From: an uncultured Sulfurovum sp.
GTDB lineage: Bacteria > Campylobacterota > Campylobacteria > Campylobacterales > Sulfurovaceae
Assembly (NCBI GenBank): GCA_902727935.1
Contig: CACVAX010000038.1
Span: 23,393 to 87,392 of the forward strand
Length of the DNA: 64,000 nt
Direction: 5' to 3'
Numbering within the stretch: the first letter of the stretch is position 1; each line of letters opens with the position of its first letter. This document shows positions 40,420 through 50,282 of this stretch, piece by piece. The notes under the pieces were generated by a model, which was given only the letters and a program-made list of their open reading frames with translations, did no database searches and had not been told where the DNA came from. The translations under genes were made by a program, and so were the position numbers.

Positions 40420-41397
40420 ATGTACCAAAGAGAATTTGAAAACCTACTTCGCACTGCCCCTCCTAGAGCCATGCTCTTTTTTGGAGAGAATGAGTACCAA
40501 ATAGCCAATTATTTACAACACTACATCAACATAACTTCTGCAACCGATTCTATGTTAACGCTCTATTTTGATGAGTACTCTTTTGAACGTGCTAAAAGTT
40601 ACCTCTCTCAATCTTCTTTATTTGGAGGAACAAACTTACTCATTATCAAAAGTGAAAAAAAAATACCTAAAAAAGATTTGGATATACTTATTGAACTTGT
40701 GGGTAAAAATAGTGACAATTTTTTACTCTTACACTACAAAGGAACAGCTTCCAATGCGAAAAATATGCAAAGTGCTTTTACGCCTAAAAAAGGAGCAAAT
40801 TGGTTACGTTTATTTGAACCTAATGTAAGAGAGAGTATTGAACTCCTTCAAAAAAAATCTAAAAATATTAGTTTAGATATTGACCATTTTGCATTACAAC
40901 ATCTTATGTTAATACTCAATAACAACATTGCTCTTTGTGCCAATGAATTAAATAAATTGGCTATTTTAGAAGGAAAAGTCACCTCTAAAGACATTGACCG
41001 ATTGGTCTACTCAACAGCTCCTTTAGCCGTTGAGCAGTTACTCATAGAACTTTTTGAAAAAAAACCCGTTGTTGCTACCATGACAAAACTCTTGGAAATA
41101 GGAGAAGATGAATTTTCAATCTTACGTTCTACCCAATTTTTTGTCAATCAAATCTTTTTATTTCATGCCTTTATGAAACTGCATGGACATATTGATTCCA
41201 AAGCCATTTTGGGTTACAAACTGCCCAAACCCATAGAAAACCAAAAAGCCAATTTAGCCCTTAAAGTGAAAAGCCCTGCGTTGTTAAAAATATTTGAATA
41301 TTTATTAGAAGTAGAATTAACCATAAAAAAAGCTCCTCCAGCCAATCGAGAGCTTCTTTTATATGGTGCTTTTATAAAAATACAATCTTTTTTATAG
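40420..41397 (+). CDS. holA: DNA polymerase III delta subunit
   Basis: This gene encodes 325 residues. The delta subunit opens the sliding clamp inside the clamp loader. MLFFGENEYQIANYL at the N-terminus matches the HolA start. LFGGTNLLIIKSEKKI, a middle helical region with LMLILNNNIALCANELNKLAI, and a C-terminal helical domain with LRSTQFFVNQIFLFHAFMKL fit the divergent HolA of Campylobacterota. Sequence conservation is low, but position between rnr and rpsF matches relatives, although both flanks are separated by insertions here. No ribosome-binding site precedes the ATG. Confidence 0.8.
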   Translation: MYQREFENLLRTAPPRAMLFFGENEYQIANYLQHYINITSATDSMLTLYFDEYSFERAKSYLSQSSLFGGTNLLIIKSEKKIPKKDLDILIELVGKNSDNFLLLHYKGTASNAKNMQSAFTPKKGANWLRLFEPNVRESIELLQKKSKNISLDIDHFALQHLMLILNNNIALCANELNKLAILEGKVTSKDIDRLVYSTAPLAVEQLLIELFEKKPVVATMTKLLEIGEDEFSILRSTQFFVNQIFLFHAFMKLHGHIDSKAILGYKLPKPIENQKANLALKVKSPALLKIFEYLLEVELTIKKAPPANRELLLYGAFIKIQSFL

Positions 41398-41415
41398 CAT
41401 TTTTCTATAATACTT

Positions 41416-43860
41416 TCAAGAAGCCTTTGAGAGCGAAATCATTTGATCTACTTTTGTTTTAATACTTTGATAGTCTGTAACCTTATCTGAAATAAAAGTA
41501 AAATTTTCTGAATCACTCGGAACTACCATTGTTTCAGCATCTACAAAAAGGAGTGATGGAACTTGTTTAGATTTTAAATATTTTGTTACCTCTAAATGCT
41601 CCATTTTAGAATCTACCTTATCTAATAAAATACACTTATAAGCGTTCACATCCATCACTTTTTTTAGCTCATCAATATTCTGAACAATATCAACTGAATA
41701 ATCCAAACGATTTAAAATGGCTGAAATGATTTTGGCTTCCATGGCTGTCTCTTTATAGAGTAAAATATCTCTCTTTGAAACACTAGGTAAATCTTCTTTT
41801 GCTGTAGAGACATTAAAATACATCTTTAAAACTTTAATAAACTTCTCTAAATCTATTGGTTTTGAAACATATTCATCTAAGCCTTCAGACATAAAATGCT
41901 CTCTATCTCCTTTTAAGGCATTGGCTGTTACAGCAACAATAGGAGTATGTTTTAAATCTTTACTTTCTTCATAAGCGATGATGGACTGTGTTGATTCAAT
42001 ACCATTCATAACAGGCATTTGAATGTCCATGAAAACGATATCATAGCTTTTATGATGTTCCTTATACATTTCAAACCCAATTTTACCATTATCAGCACAT
42101 TCTGTACTGATACCAAGATTTTTAAGTGTATGCTGAATCATCTTTTGATTGATTGGATTATCTTCAACTACTAAAGCATGTATGCCAGAAAAAAGCTCCA
42201 TTGATTTACGATTGTTAGGTGAAAATTTATCTTTTCTTTTATTCCCTATAAGTACTTGTTCTTCTTTGGGTTGTGTTAAATGATTAAATGATTTTTCAAC
42301 TTTTGAAAAGCTAATCGGTTCATAAATAACTTGTGCGAACTTAGTTAAAACTTTTTGTACAAGATGTCGTTTATTTAATTTTGTAACTAAAACAATATCG
42401 GCATGTATTCCATGATGCGTGGCAATCTTTTCTAGTTCCGATTGATTGATCTTATCATAATGAAGGTAAAGTGCATCAAACAGAGAAAAATCTGCCTTCA
42501 TACATTCGTCAAGACTTCTGAAACGTATCATGGATAAATGTTTAAAAGAACCTAAGTAATCTTCTAAATAACGGCTAGACTCTTTTGTCTCGACCTCTGC
42601 TGGAGCATAAAGAGCAATTTTTATGGCTTTTAACTTATTACTTCTTTCAATCTGCTTCATAGGTATATTCAAAATAAAATGAAAAGCACTTCCTTCTCCT
42701 ACAATACTATCTACTTTTAAAGCACCCCCTAAAGCATTGACTAAACCAGCTGAAATGGTTAATCCTAGCCCTGTTCCACCATATTTACGTGAGGTAGTAC
42801 TATCAGCTTGGGTAAATGCCTCAAAGACTTTACCTTCTTGGTCTTGAGAAATACCCACGCCTGTATCTTTCACCATAAATTTAACCCTAATGTTTTCCTC
42901 TTTAACATTTTCACATTTAATAATAACATCAATCGTACCTTTATTTTCAGTAAACTTAACAGCATTCGAAATTAAATTAATGAGTACCTGTTTAATCTTT
43001 CCTGGGTCTGAACGCAAAAGTAGCGATGAGAAAATGGGGTCAATCCATAGTGAAAAATCAATATCCTTTTTAGACGCATTGGCTGCATAAGATTCAATAA
43101 CATTTTCAAACTCTTCCATAGGATTAAAGAATATCTCCTCTAATTCAACATGTCCATTTTCAATTTTTGAAATATCTAAAATATCATTAATAATAGAGAG
43201 TAAATCTTCAGAACTTTTACGAATAATTTTGACAAAACCATGCTGCTCTTCATTAAGTTCAGTTGAATTTAAAAACTTTGTAAAACCAACGATACCATTT
43301 AAAGGGGTACGTATCTCATGTGACATATTGGCTAAAAAAAGACTTTTAGTTCTATTCGCTTCATCAGCAAACTCTTTATTTTCTTGTAATTCTTCGATGA
43401 TTTCAGACATTAGTTCATAGGTTTCAGCTGTATTTTTATTTTTAAGCATACTTTTGAATTGCACTATTTTATCTTCAGAAGGATACTGATCTATCTCTTC
43501 AAGTAATTTATGTAAATTATGGTTCTCTAATTTAATGTATTCATAAATGTATTTTCTACGAGAAAAAATAAACAGCGTTAGAAGCAACACAATTATTGAA
43601 GTTATCATTAAGGTTGCTTGTTCATTCTGACGTGATTTTATATCTGCCACAATGAACATTTTTTCATGCTTCTCCAGAGTAGTTAGTTTGGCAATAATCT
43701 GATTGTATTGTGTCTTATCGGTCATTGTAGTATAGTTCATATAACTTTTATAAAACACATATGATGAACCTAGCATTAAGACGAGATATATTGTAAAAAT
43801 TAAAATTTTAGACGTATCAACAATCATTTTAGTGGCTGAAAAACGATTTAGTTTAGCCAA
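41416..43860 (-). CDS. Hybrid histidine kinase
   Basis: This gene encodes 814 residues with a TTG start behind AAGGAG. Two membrane helices (18-38 and 83-100) flank a small sensor of about 45 residues. The HisKA box is ANMSHEIRTPLNG (His181). The ATPase domain has NLISNAVKF (about 295-303), KDTGVGIS and GGTGLGLTIS. A degenerate receiver-like part lies near 410-525. The true receiver is around 558-680, with VVEDNP and phosphoacceptor Asp612 (MDIQMPVMNG) and Lys in SKPID. A last degenerate receiver-like part is near 705-810. It is BarA-like in layout. No HPt or response-regulator gene is adjacent. Confidence 0.9.
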   Translation of the reverse strand: MAKLNRFSATKMIVDTSKILIFTIYLVLMLGSSYVFYKSYMNYTTMTDKTQYNQIIAKLTTLEKHEKMFIVADIKSRQNEQATLMITSIIVLLLTLFIFSRRKYIYEYIKLENHNLHKLLEEIDQYPSEDKIVQFKSMLKNKNTAETYELMSEIIEELQENKEFADEANRTKSLFLANMSHEIRTPLNGIVGFTKFLNSTELNEEQHGFVKIIRKSSEDLLSIINDILDISKIENGHVELEEIFFNPMEEFENVIESYAANASKKDIDFSLWIDPIFSSLLLRSDPGKIKQVLINLISNAVKFTENKGTIDVIIKCENVKEENIRVKFMVKDTGVGISQDQEGKVFEAFTQADSTTSRKYGGTGLGLTISAGLVNALGGALKVDSIVGEGSAFHFILNIPMKQIERSNKLKAIKIALYAPAEVETKESSRYLEDYLGSFKHLSMIRFRSLDECMKADFSLFDALYLHYDKINQSELEKIATHHGIHADIVLVTKLNKRHLVQKVLTKFAQVIYEPISFSKVEKSFNHLTQPKEEQVLIGNKRKDKFSPNNRKSMELFSGIHALVVEDNPINQKMIQHTLKNLGISTECADNGKIGFEMYKEHHKSYDIVFMDIQMPVMNGIESTQSIIAYEESKDLKHTPIVAVTANALKGDREHFMSEGLDEYVSKPIDLEKFIKVLKMYFNVSTAKEDLPSVSKRDILLYKETAMEAKIISAILNRLDYSVDIVQNIDELKKVMDVNAYKCILLDKVDSKMEHLEVTKYLKSKQVPSLLFVDAETMVVPSDSENFTFISDKVTDYQSIKTKVDQMISLSKAS

Positions 43861-44078
43861 AATAGTCTCCTTAAATAGTATATTATTTTTAATTATACAG
43901 TATAATTTTTATATTTAAGTTTATATTTATAATAAAGAATGATTTTAAACCAGCTCTTTTTCCCATTTAGTAGGAATAAATAGAACTTGTGATAACATAC
44001 TGCTTCCAAAATTCTTGCTCATACATTTGGATAAGTTTTTGACTTAAAATGATGGGCTATAAAACCAAAAGGAATAGA

Positions 44079-44504
44079 ATGAACAACTACGAAACACTGT
44101 ATGTACTTAAACCAACACTTACAGATGAAGAAACAGCAGCTAACATTGCAAAGATTGAAGAAATTCTTGTTAAAAATGGTGCTGAAATTCTTGCTACTAA
44201 TAAAATGGGAATGAGAAAACTTGCTTACCCTGTTGAAAAAAATGAACGTGGTGTATACACCATTGTTTACTTTAAAGCAGAGGGTACAATTGTTAATGAA
44301 CTTGAAAGAAATTTAAAATTTAACGAAGAAGTTATTAAATACCTTACTGTTAAATATACAAAGCAAAAAGAAATAACGCAATTTGAGAAACTTGTGACAG
44401 CTGCAAACTTTGTAAAAGAAGAACCAAAAGCTGAAGAAGCTCCTGTGGAGGAAACTACAGAAGTAGAAGCACCTGCAGCAGTAGAGACAACACCTGAAGC
44501 ATAA
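44079..44504 (+). CDS. rpsF: 30S ribosomal protein S6
   Basis: This gene encodes 141 residues from the ATG at 44079, with AAAAGGA ahead. S6 binds S18 on the small-subunit platform. The core MNNYETLYVLKPTLTDEE and MGMRKLAYPVEKNERGVYT is typical. A C-terminal Glu/Ala-rich tail (about 35 residues) extends the usual length. It is first in rpsF-ssb-rpsR, the common bacterial order. The 218 bp upstream hold the promoter region, with a TATAAA near 44058. Confidence 0.95.
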   Translation: MNNYETLYVLKPTLTDEETAANIAKIEEILVKNGAEILATNKMGMRKLAYPVEKNERGVYTIVYFKAEGTIVNELERNLKFNEEVIKYLTVKYTKQKEITQFEKLVTAANFVKEEPKAEEAPVEETTEVEAPAAVETTPEA

Positions 44505-44533
44505 AATAGAGCGTTAACAAATAGGAGCGACCC

Positions 44534-45085
44534 ATGTATAACAAAGTAGTATTGGTAGGAAACCTTACAAGAGATGTTGAGATTAGATATTCACAATCTG
44601 GTTCTGCCATTGGTAACGTTGGAATAGCAACAAGCCGAAAGTGGAAAAGCCAAACTGGTGAACAAAAAGATGAAGTAATGTTCATTGACCTAACATTTTT
44701 TGGACGTACAGCTGAAATAGCCAACCAATACCTTCGTAAGGGAAGCAAAGTTTTAGTAGATGGAAGACTGCAATTGCAACAGTGGACTGCACAAGATGGA
44801 AGTAAAAGAAGCAAACATGCTATCACTGTAGAAAACCTACAGATGCTAGATTCAAAGGCTGACAGTATGAATCCAAACCACAATAATGGTTATGACCAAC
44901 AAGCAAGTCAAAACAATTATGGTACTGGAAATACACAAAACACTAATAATTATCCTCCCCAAGAGAATAATGCTTATGGTCAGCCACAAGCTCCACAACA
45001 ACCAGCTTATGCACAACCACAAAAGCCAGCACCTCAACCATCTGTACCAGAAATCGACATCGATGATGACGAAATACCATTTTAG
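44534..45085 (+). CDS. ssb: Single-stranded DNA-binding protein
   Basis: This gene encodes 183 residues. The OB-fold covers 1-105 (MYNKVVLVGNLTRDVEIRYS, FFGRTAEIANQYLRKGSKV). A Gln/Asn/Pro-rich linker follows, then the acidic tip IDDDEIPF, which recruits replication and repair partners. AGGAG precedes the ATG. It lies between rpsF (29 bp) and rpsR (9 bp). Confidence 0.96.
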   Translation: MYNKVVLVGNLTRDVEIRYSQSGSAIGNVGIATSRKWKSQTGEQKDEVMFIDLTFFGRTAEIANQYLRKGSKVLVDGRLQLQQWTAQDGSKRSKHAITVENLQMLDSKADSMNPNHNNGYDQQASQNNYGTGNTQNTNNYPPQENNAYGQPQAPQQPAYAQPQKPAPQPSVPEIDIDDDEIPF

Positions 45086-45094
45086 GAGATAATT

Positions 45095-45358
45095 ATGGCA
45101 GAAAGAAGAAAGTTCAAAAAAAGATATTGTAAATACTGTGAAATGAAAGTTGATTTCATTGATTATAAAGATTTAGGTTTATTAAAGTTTTCATTAAGTG
45201 AAAGATTTAAAATTATGCCAAGAAGACTTACAGGTAACTGTAAACGTCACCAAGAAATGGTTACCATTGCGATTAAAAGAGCCAGACAAACAGCACTTAT
45301 TCCATACATTGTTGACAGAAAAAATGTTGTAGAAAATCCATTTGAGTTTGTTAGATAA
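45095..45358 (+). CDS. rpsR: 30S ribosomal protein S18
   Basis: This gene encodes 87 residues. The S18 core is [20 protein letters not shown] and [12 protein letters not shown]. The N-terminal YCKYC plus later cysteine (GNCKRHQ) form a zinc-binding (C+) variant. It is last in the rpsF-ssb-rpsR operon and is followed by a strong hairpin. Confidence 0.95.
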   Translation: MAERRKFKKRYCKYCEMKVDFIDYKDLGLLKFSLSERFKIMPRRLTGNCKRHQEMVTIAIKRARQTALIPYIVDRKNVVENPFEFVR

Positions 45359-45374
45359 ATTTTAATAAACTACC

Positions 45375-45400
45375 ATAACTTGGACTCTTGTCCAAGTTAT
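45375..45400. terminator. Terminator after rpsR
   Basis: ATAACTTGGAC (45375-45385) pairs perfectly with 45390-45400 around a TCTT loop and is followed by TCCTTCTT. It serves rpsR and perhaps the convergent protease gene. Confidence 0.8.
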
Positions 45401-45411
45401 TCCTTCTTACC

Positions 45412-46857
45412 TTACATATCATCCGATTTATTTGCTTTTATACTATAGCGTTTTAACAACTCTTTTTCAGAGGCTAATGCTTCAGCTTTATCAATAACCA
45501 CTTTTGCACCATCTTCATCTTCAAGTATCACAAACTTCTCTTTTGTATTGATAACCAAGTCATAAAACTCTTTAAAATTCTTAAACTCTTTTCCATTTAC
45601 CTTTTGAATATGCCACATAGAAATACCATAATCACCACGTGAATGAGAGGATGCCAATACTTTTAAAAGTACTACCAATTCTTGTTTCTCTTTTTTAGGA
45701 AATTTAGTAGCAGCATAGCGTAAACCCAACACTGGACTAGTAGAGCTATTTAAAAGATTTTCTGTAAGAGGAGAAAATACATAACCACCCAACATAAAAT
45801 ACGTTGGCATTTTATCATACTCCAATTGTGAATAAGTAGATTGTACGATGCTTGGTTCTTTAGGAAGTACAGCTGTCAGGCAAACTTTTTTACCATCACG
45901 TAACACCTCCAGGGAAACCGTATCGCCGTATTGATGCAGATCAATAAAATACTTAAAATGTGTGTACTGATTTTTCCTAAACTCAACCGTTCCATCACTC
46001 TCAATTTTATGTCCATCAATGGCTGTGATAATATCTTCCTTTTTTAACACATCTTTTAAAATCGAGTTATGAACAATGTCTACTACCAAGATTCCTCCTG
46101 CATCTTCTTCTAATTTATAATATTTCTTAAGCGAAGGATTTTCAATCTTGTCTGTCATAATTCCTAGTTTTGGAAAACCATCACGTCGACCATCTTCCAC
46201 ATCTTTTAAAAAATGCTGAATAATATCTACAGGAACCATGTATCCAATATTTTGAGAAAAAGTAATGCCTTGCATTACAACTCCTACTATTTTTCCATTA
46301 GAGATGGTTGGACCACCAGAGTTCCCAGGATTAATGGCAGCATCAATCTGAATGGCTAAAAAACGTTTACCACTGTGTGCATAACGATTATGTTCTATTC
46401 GTGAAACAATACCTGTACTAACAGAAATAGTATGTCCTCCCATTGGATAGCCATAGACCGTTACTTTGTCTTGCATTTTAGGCAAAATACCAAATTCTAA
46501 AGGAACAGTATCTTTAAAGAAGTCTTTATTTTCAACTTCAAGTAATGCTAAATCCGTGTCATGAGAAACTTCCAACACTCTTGCTTGATAACGCTTAGTA
46601 TCTCCATATTTTTTAACTTCTATAAATGTTTCATTGGCTATCACATGTGCATTGGTCAAAATACGATTACCAGCAATAATACTTCCTGAACCACTTGAAC
46701 GTCCAACAGAAGAGTTCCAAGGTTCTAAATAGTTTGTGGCTTTTGAGACGGTATATATTTTAACAATTGAAGAGTCAATTGAACTATTAAGGGGTGTAGC
46801 TTTTCCAAAAGAAAGTACCAACGTTAGTAAAGCTAATATTTTAAACATTTGTTTCAT
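45412..46857 (-). CDS. Deg-type periplasmic serine protease with PDZ domain
   Basis: This gene encodes 481 residues with a signal peptide (MKQMFKILALLTLVLSFGKA). The trypsin-like domain has catalytic His71 (LTNAHV), Asp102 (HDTDLALL) and Ser180 (NPGNSGGP). A PDZ domain follows near 250-335 (AGGILVVDIVHNSILKDVLK ... EDIITAIDGHKI). The last 130 residues resemble the PDZ2-like extension seen in plant and bacterial Deg9/DegP variants rather than E. coli DegP. It probably degrades misfolded envelope proteins. AGGAT precedes the ATG. The gene stands alone between rpsR and efp. Confidence 0.88.
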   Translation of the reverse strand: MKQMFKILALLTLVLSFGKATPLNSSIDSSIVKIYTVSKATNYLEPWNSSVGRSSGSGSIIAGNRILTNAHVIANETFIEVKKYGDTKRYQARVLEVSHDTDLALLEVENKDFFKDTVPLEFGILPKMQDKVTVYGYPMGGHTISVSTGIVSRIEHNRYAHSGKRFLAIQIDAAINPGNSGGPTISNGKIVGVVMQGITFSQNIGYMVPVDIIQHFLKDVEDGRRDGFPKLGIMTDKIENPSLKKYYKLEEDAGGILVVDIVHNSILKDVLKKEDIITAIDGHKIESDGTVEFRKNQYTHFKYFIDLHQYGDTVSLEVLRDGKKVCLTAVLPKEPSIVQSTYSQLEYDKMPTYFMLGGYVFSPLTENLLNSSTSPVLGLRYAATKFPKKEKQELVVLLKVLASSHSRGDYGISMWHIQKVNGKEFKNFKEFYDLVINTKEKFVILEDEDGAKVVIDKAEALASEKELLKRYSIKANKSDDM

Positions 46858-46943
46858 TTAATATCCTATAGTAATTTATTATTAAGTTTATTAGTCTAGC
46901 AGTAAATAGTAAACCATTAAACAACGTAATACTAATCAAAGGT

Positions 46944-46949
46944 TATAAT
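46944..46949 (+). promoter_or_regulatory. Candidate -10 (TATAAT) of efp
   Basis: TATAAT lies 27 bases before the efp ATG at 46977, followed by AGGAG. Confidence 0.5.
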
Positions 46950-46976
46950 AACGAAAAAAATTAGGAGTTGTATAAT

Positions 46977-47543
46977 ATGGCAACAATTTCAATGGGTGAC
47001 CTTAAAAAAGGCGTAAGATTAGAGTTGGATGGTAACCCTTTTAAAGTAGTAGATTTTCAACATGTTAAACCAGGTAAAGGGGCAGCTTTTGTAAGATGTA
47101 AAATTAAAAATTTATCAACAGGTAAAGTAATAGAAAAGACTGTACATGCTGGAGATAAATTTGAAGTACCAGATTTAGAACAAACAACCATGCAATATTT
47201 ATATGATGATGGTGAAATGCTACAATTTATGGACACAACTACCTATGACCAAATTGGTCTAACCCATGAACAAGTAGGCAAAGATACTTTTGATTATATG
47301 ATTGATGGTATGGAAGCAGAAATTCTTTTTCATAATGGAAAAGCCATTTCAGTAGAAATTGCCCAAACAGCAACCTATACGGTAGTAGAAACTCCTCCAA
47401 ATTTTAAAGGTGACTCACAAGGTGGGAAAAAACCAGCAACCCTTGACTCTGGTGCAGTAGTACAAGTTCCCTTCTTCATTCTTGAAGGTCAAAAGATTGT
47501 GGTTGATACCGTTGAAGGCAAATACTTAGAAAAAGCCAAGTAA
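46977..47543 (+). CDS. efp: Elongation factor P
   Basis: This gene encodes 188 residues from the ATG at 46977 with AGGAG ahead. EF-P relieves ribosomes stalled at proline runs. The KOW-like domain 1 has [11 protein letters not shown], whose Lys at the tip (KPGKG) is the residue that EpmA-type enzymes lysylate. Domains 2 and 3 end in [20 protein letters not shown], with [20 protein letters not shown] (standard signature). Monocistronic by layout. Confidence 0.96.
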   Translation: MATISMGDLKKGVRLELDGNPFKVVDFQHVKPGKGAAFVRCKIKNLSTGKVIEKTVHAGDKFEVPDLEQTTMQYLYDDGEMLQFMDTTTYDQIGLTHEQVGKDTFDYMIDGMEAEILFHNGKAISVEIAQTATYTVVETPPNFKGDSQGGKKPATLDSGAVVQVPFFILEGQKIVVDTVEGKYLEKAK

Positions 47544-47553
47544 GCAGAAAAAG

Positions 47554-47580
47554 GCAATAAGAGATTTAATCCCTTATTGC
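47554..47580. terminator. Bidirectional terminator after efp
   Basis: GCAATAAG (47554-47561) pairs with CTTATTGC (47573-47580) with inner GAT/ATC pairing. It lies between efp and the convergent symporter gene and overlaps the latter's end. Confidence 0.65.
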
Positions 47581-49047
47581 TTCTTTGTCCAATTCTCCAG
47601 ATTTTAACTTAATCATATACTCTTTTAACATTCTCTTAACATCACCAGACATAATAAGAAGTCCAAAAATATTGGGTATGGCTAAGGCTAAAAATAAAAT
47701 AGATGAAAAATCAACCATTGTTCCTGTGTTGGTGATGGTCGCAATAATAATAAAAGCTAAGAAAATAAATTTATAAATAATAGAAGTCTTAATACCAAAT
47801 AAATAAACCCATGCTCTCTCACCATAATATGACCAAGTCACCATAGTAGAAAAAGCAAACATAAAAATAGCGACGCCTAAAACAGTTGGAAACCATGAAA
47901 CAACAGAACCAAATGCTGCAGAAGTTACAATCGCACCTTGTTTAGCTGCAATCGCTGCATCCAATGCCTCCGTTCCTCCTAAATAAGAGCCTGTCAAAAT
48001 AACCACCAATGCTGTCATTGTACAAACCACAACCGTATCAATAAAAGGTTCATAAAGTGAAACTAAGCCCTGACGTACTGGATATTTAACCTTTGCAGCA
48101 GAGTGGGCAATACCTGCTGAACCAAGACCTGCTTCATTTGAAAATACAGCTCTTTGGAAGCCTTGAATCATTGCTCCAAGCATACCTCCTGCTACAGCTG
48201 TTGGAGAAAATGCTTCTCTAAAAATCAAGGCAAATGCATCAGGAATAGCTGTAAAATACGTACCCAACACCCAAATAACCATAAGCAAATAAAGAATAAC
48301 CATAAAAGGTACAATCTTCGCTGCAACTTGTGCAATACGTTTAATACCTCCTATAATCACCAAACCAGTAATAAATGCCATGAGTAAACCAAAAAGATAA
48401 CCATTGTCTTTAACCAATCCAAAAGTATAAGTATTCTCTTTCAAAAAAGGGATATGCTCTTGCATAATGGCTACCGATTGAGAAATTTGAAAAAGATTAC
48501 CAGCACCCAAAGCACCTAAAATCATGAAAAATGCAAACACTATCGCTAATATTTTACCTGTTTTCAACATCCCTTTTTGGGCTAATCCCCTTGAAAGGTA
48601 CTCCATACCTCCACCCATAATGGTTCCATCAGGTAAAAACTCTCTATGTTTCACTGAAAGTGTAACTTCTGTAAATTTTAGCGTCATTCCCAAGAATCCA
48701 GCCATAATCATCCAAAAAGCTGCTCCTGCTCCCCCTAAAGAAATGGCAATGGAAACAGCAGCAATATTACCAATCCCAACCGTAGCAGAGAGTGCTGTTG
48801 CCAAAGATTGAAAAGGAGAAATAATCCCTTTATCTTCTTTTGTATGATATTTTCCTCTTACTATGTATAAAGAGTGTTTAAACATTCGTAGGTTTACAAA
48901 GCCCATTTTAAATGTCAAGAAAACACCCCCAGCAATAAGCCAAGCCACCACAAAAGGGAAAGAGACCCCTTCAATTTGTCCTAAAAAAATATCAAAAAAT
49001 AGTATTTTTTCAAAAAAAGTATTTAATGCTATAAATAAATCATTCAT
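47566..49047 (-). CDS. Sodium:alanine symporter family (AGCS) transporter
   Basis: This gene encodes 493 residues with TTGGAG before the ATG. About ten to eleven membrane helices are visible. AGCS blocks are TALSATVGIGNIAAVSIAI, GAGAAFWMIMAGFLGM, LSVKHRE with a conserved Gly-rich loop, FQRAVFSNEAGLGSAGIAHS and the C-terminal YYGERAWVYLFG. The family takes up alanine or glycine with Na+. The substrate is assigned by family only. It is convergent with efp. Confidence 0.92.
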   Translation of the reverse strand: MNDLFIALNTFFEKILFFDIFLGQIEGVSFPFVVAWLIAGGVFLTFKMGFVNLRMFKHSLYIVRGKYHTKEDKGIISPFQSLATALSATVGIGNIAAVSIAISLGGAGAAFWMIMAGFLGMTLKFTEVTLSVKHREFLPDGTIMGGGMEYLSRGLAQKGMLKTGKILAIVFAFFMILGALGAGNLFQISQSVAIMQEHIPFLKENTYTFGLVKDNGYLFGLLMAFITGLVIIGGIKRIAQVAAKIVPFMVILYLLMVIWVLGTYFTAIPDAFALIFREAFSPTAVAGGMLGAMIQGFQRAVFSNEAGLGSAGIAHSAAKVKYPVRQGLVSLYEPFIDTVVVCTMTALVVILTGSYLGGTEALDAAIAAKQGAIVTSAAFGSVVSWFPTVLGVAIFMFAFSTMVTWSYYGERAWVYLFGIKTSIIYKFIFLAFIIIATITNTGTMVDFSSILFLALAIPNIFGLLIMSGDVKRMLKEYMIKLKSGELDKEAIRD

Positions 49048-49268
49048 TTTAACTCCAAAATAGTATGCTTAATATTGTATATTAAAAAAATTTATCTCCA
49101 ATAAAAAACTCTTTTAATTTTAAAACAAAGAGTTCTATTCTTTATTTTGTAAAAAGGGTTACAAAAAGGCATCATAAACTAAAAAAATATATTTGGAAGC
49201 ATGAAAAGAAAATGATTTGTATCATTTCAATGTCGAGATAAAATCCCGACAGAAGTAGAAGAAGAAAA

Positions 49269-50264
49269 CTATTTAATTTGTTCTAACATGTCTTTAAAAG
49301 ACTCTTCAAACGCAACAAGACCTTCTTTTAGAAGTTCTGCATAAATATCATCCATATTAAATCCATTGTCTTCTAAATTCATAAAATACCCATTGATTAA
49401 CGCTGAATCAAGAGGTAAAATATCTAGGGTATCAGGCGTTTGAATATAGGCTTCAATGGTTGCTAACGGTGCCGTATTGACAGAGTGAGCAGCCATTAAA
49501 CCTTTAATATAATACGTCGGCTCTAAAGTCTCACCTTTGACACCAGTACTTGCAAACAATGCCCTAATATTTGGAACACCATTGTCTTCTATCATATTGT
49601 AAATTTTAGCAGCATTGTAAATACCTGTCTTAGAAGGGTCAAGCCCTACAGCTTCTAATTCAGCATCTAAGGCACGGTCAAAGCGAGAAACAAATACTGA
49701 AATAACAGCTTCAACACGACAAGCACCATACTGTTCACCTTTAGCAATTCCTTTTGTCATCGCTTTAAAACATTGGGTAGCTTGTTTTGGAGAAAAAACT
49801 AAAGTTGCATTAACGGAAATTCCTTCTGCCATTAACTCCGTCATGGCTTCATATCCAGCTTGTGTGGCTGGTACCTTTACCATAACATTGGGTTCTCCAA
49901 TGGCTTTAAAAAGACGTTTTCCTTCTTCGATGGTACTGTTTGTATCATTACATAAAAATGGATCTACTTCAATGGAGATATAACCATCATTTCCATCATC
50001 ATAGAGAGGTCTAAGCATTCTTGCTGCTGTTTGTATATCTTCAATTGCTAATGCTTCATATTTCTCTTTAGCCGACTTTCCTTCTAAAGAAGCAAGTTGC
50101 TCTTTATAGGCAGGAGAAGTAGTAATGGCATTTGCAAATATAGCAGGGTTTGATGTTGCTCCATTAACAATACCTTTTTCTAACAATGTAGAAAACTCAT
50201 TTTTTAAATAATCTCGCTCAATAAAATCCAACCATAATGAAAAGTTAATTTCTCTGTTTACCAT
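49269..50264 (-). CDS. tal: Transaldolase
   Basis: This gene encodes 331 residues from the ATG at 50264, which has GGAG about 9 bases upstream. The alternative at 50279 lacks a site. It transfers dihydroxyacetone units in the pentose phosphate pathway. NGATSNPAIFANAI is at the start, with SIEVDPFLCNDT, NVMVKVPATQAGYEAM containing the Schiff-base Lys, and the SVNATLVFSPKQA and SVFVSRFDRALD blocks. The length fits the bacterial 'class 5' type near 330 residues. It is the last gene of clpS-clpA-aat-tal, 18 bp after aat. Confidence 0.93.
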   Translation of the reverse strand: MVNREINFSLWLDFIERDYLKNEFSTLLEKGIVNGATSNPAIFANAITTSPAYKEQLASLEGKSAKEKYEALAIEDIQTAARMLRPLYDDGNDGYISIEVDPFLCNDTNSTIEEGKRLFKAIGEPNVMVKVPATQAGYEAMTELMAEGISVNATLVFSPKQATQCFKAMTKGIAKGEQYGACRVEAVISVFVSRFDRALDAELEAVGLDPSKTGIYNAAKIYNMIEDNGVPNIRALFASTGVKGETLEPTYYIKGLMAAHSVNTAPLATIEAYIQTPDTLDILPLDSALINGYFMNLEDNGFNMDDIYAELLKEGLVAFEESFKDMLEQIK

Positions 50265-50282
50265 TGCCCTATACTCCATATG

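Noticed and set aside
48154..48387. Cys/Asn/His-rich plus-strand reading frame
   Set aside because: It is antisense to the membrane segments of the symporter gene. Its odd composition follows from that.
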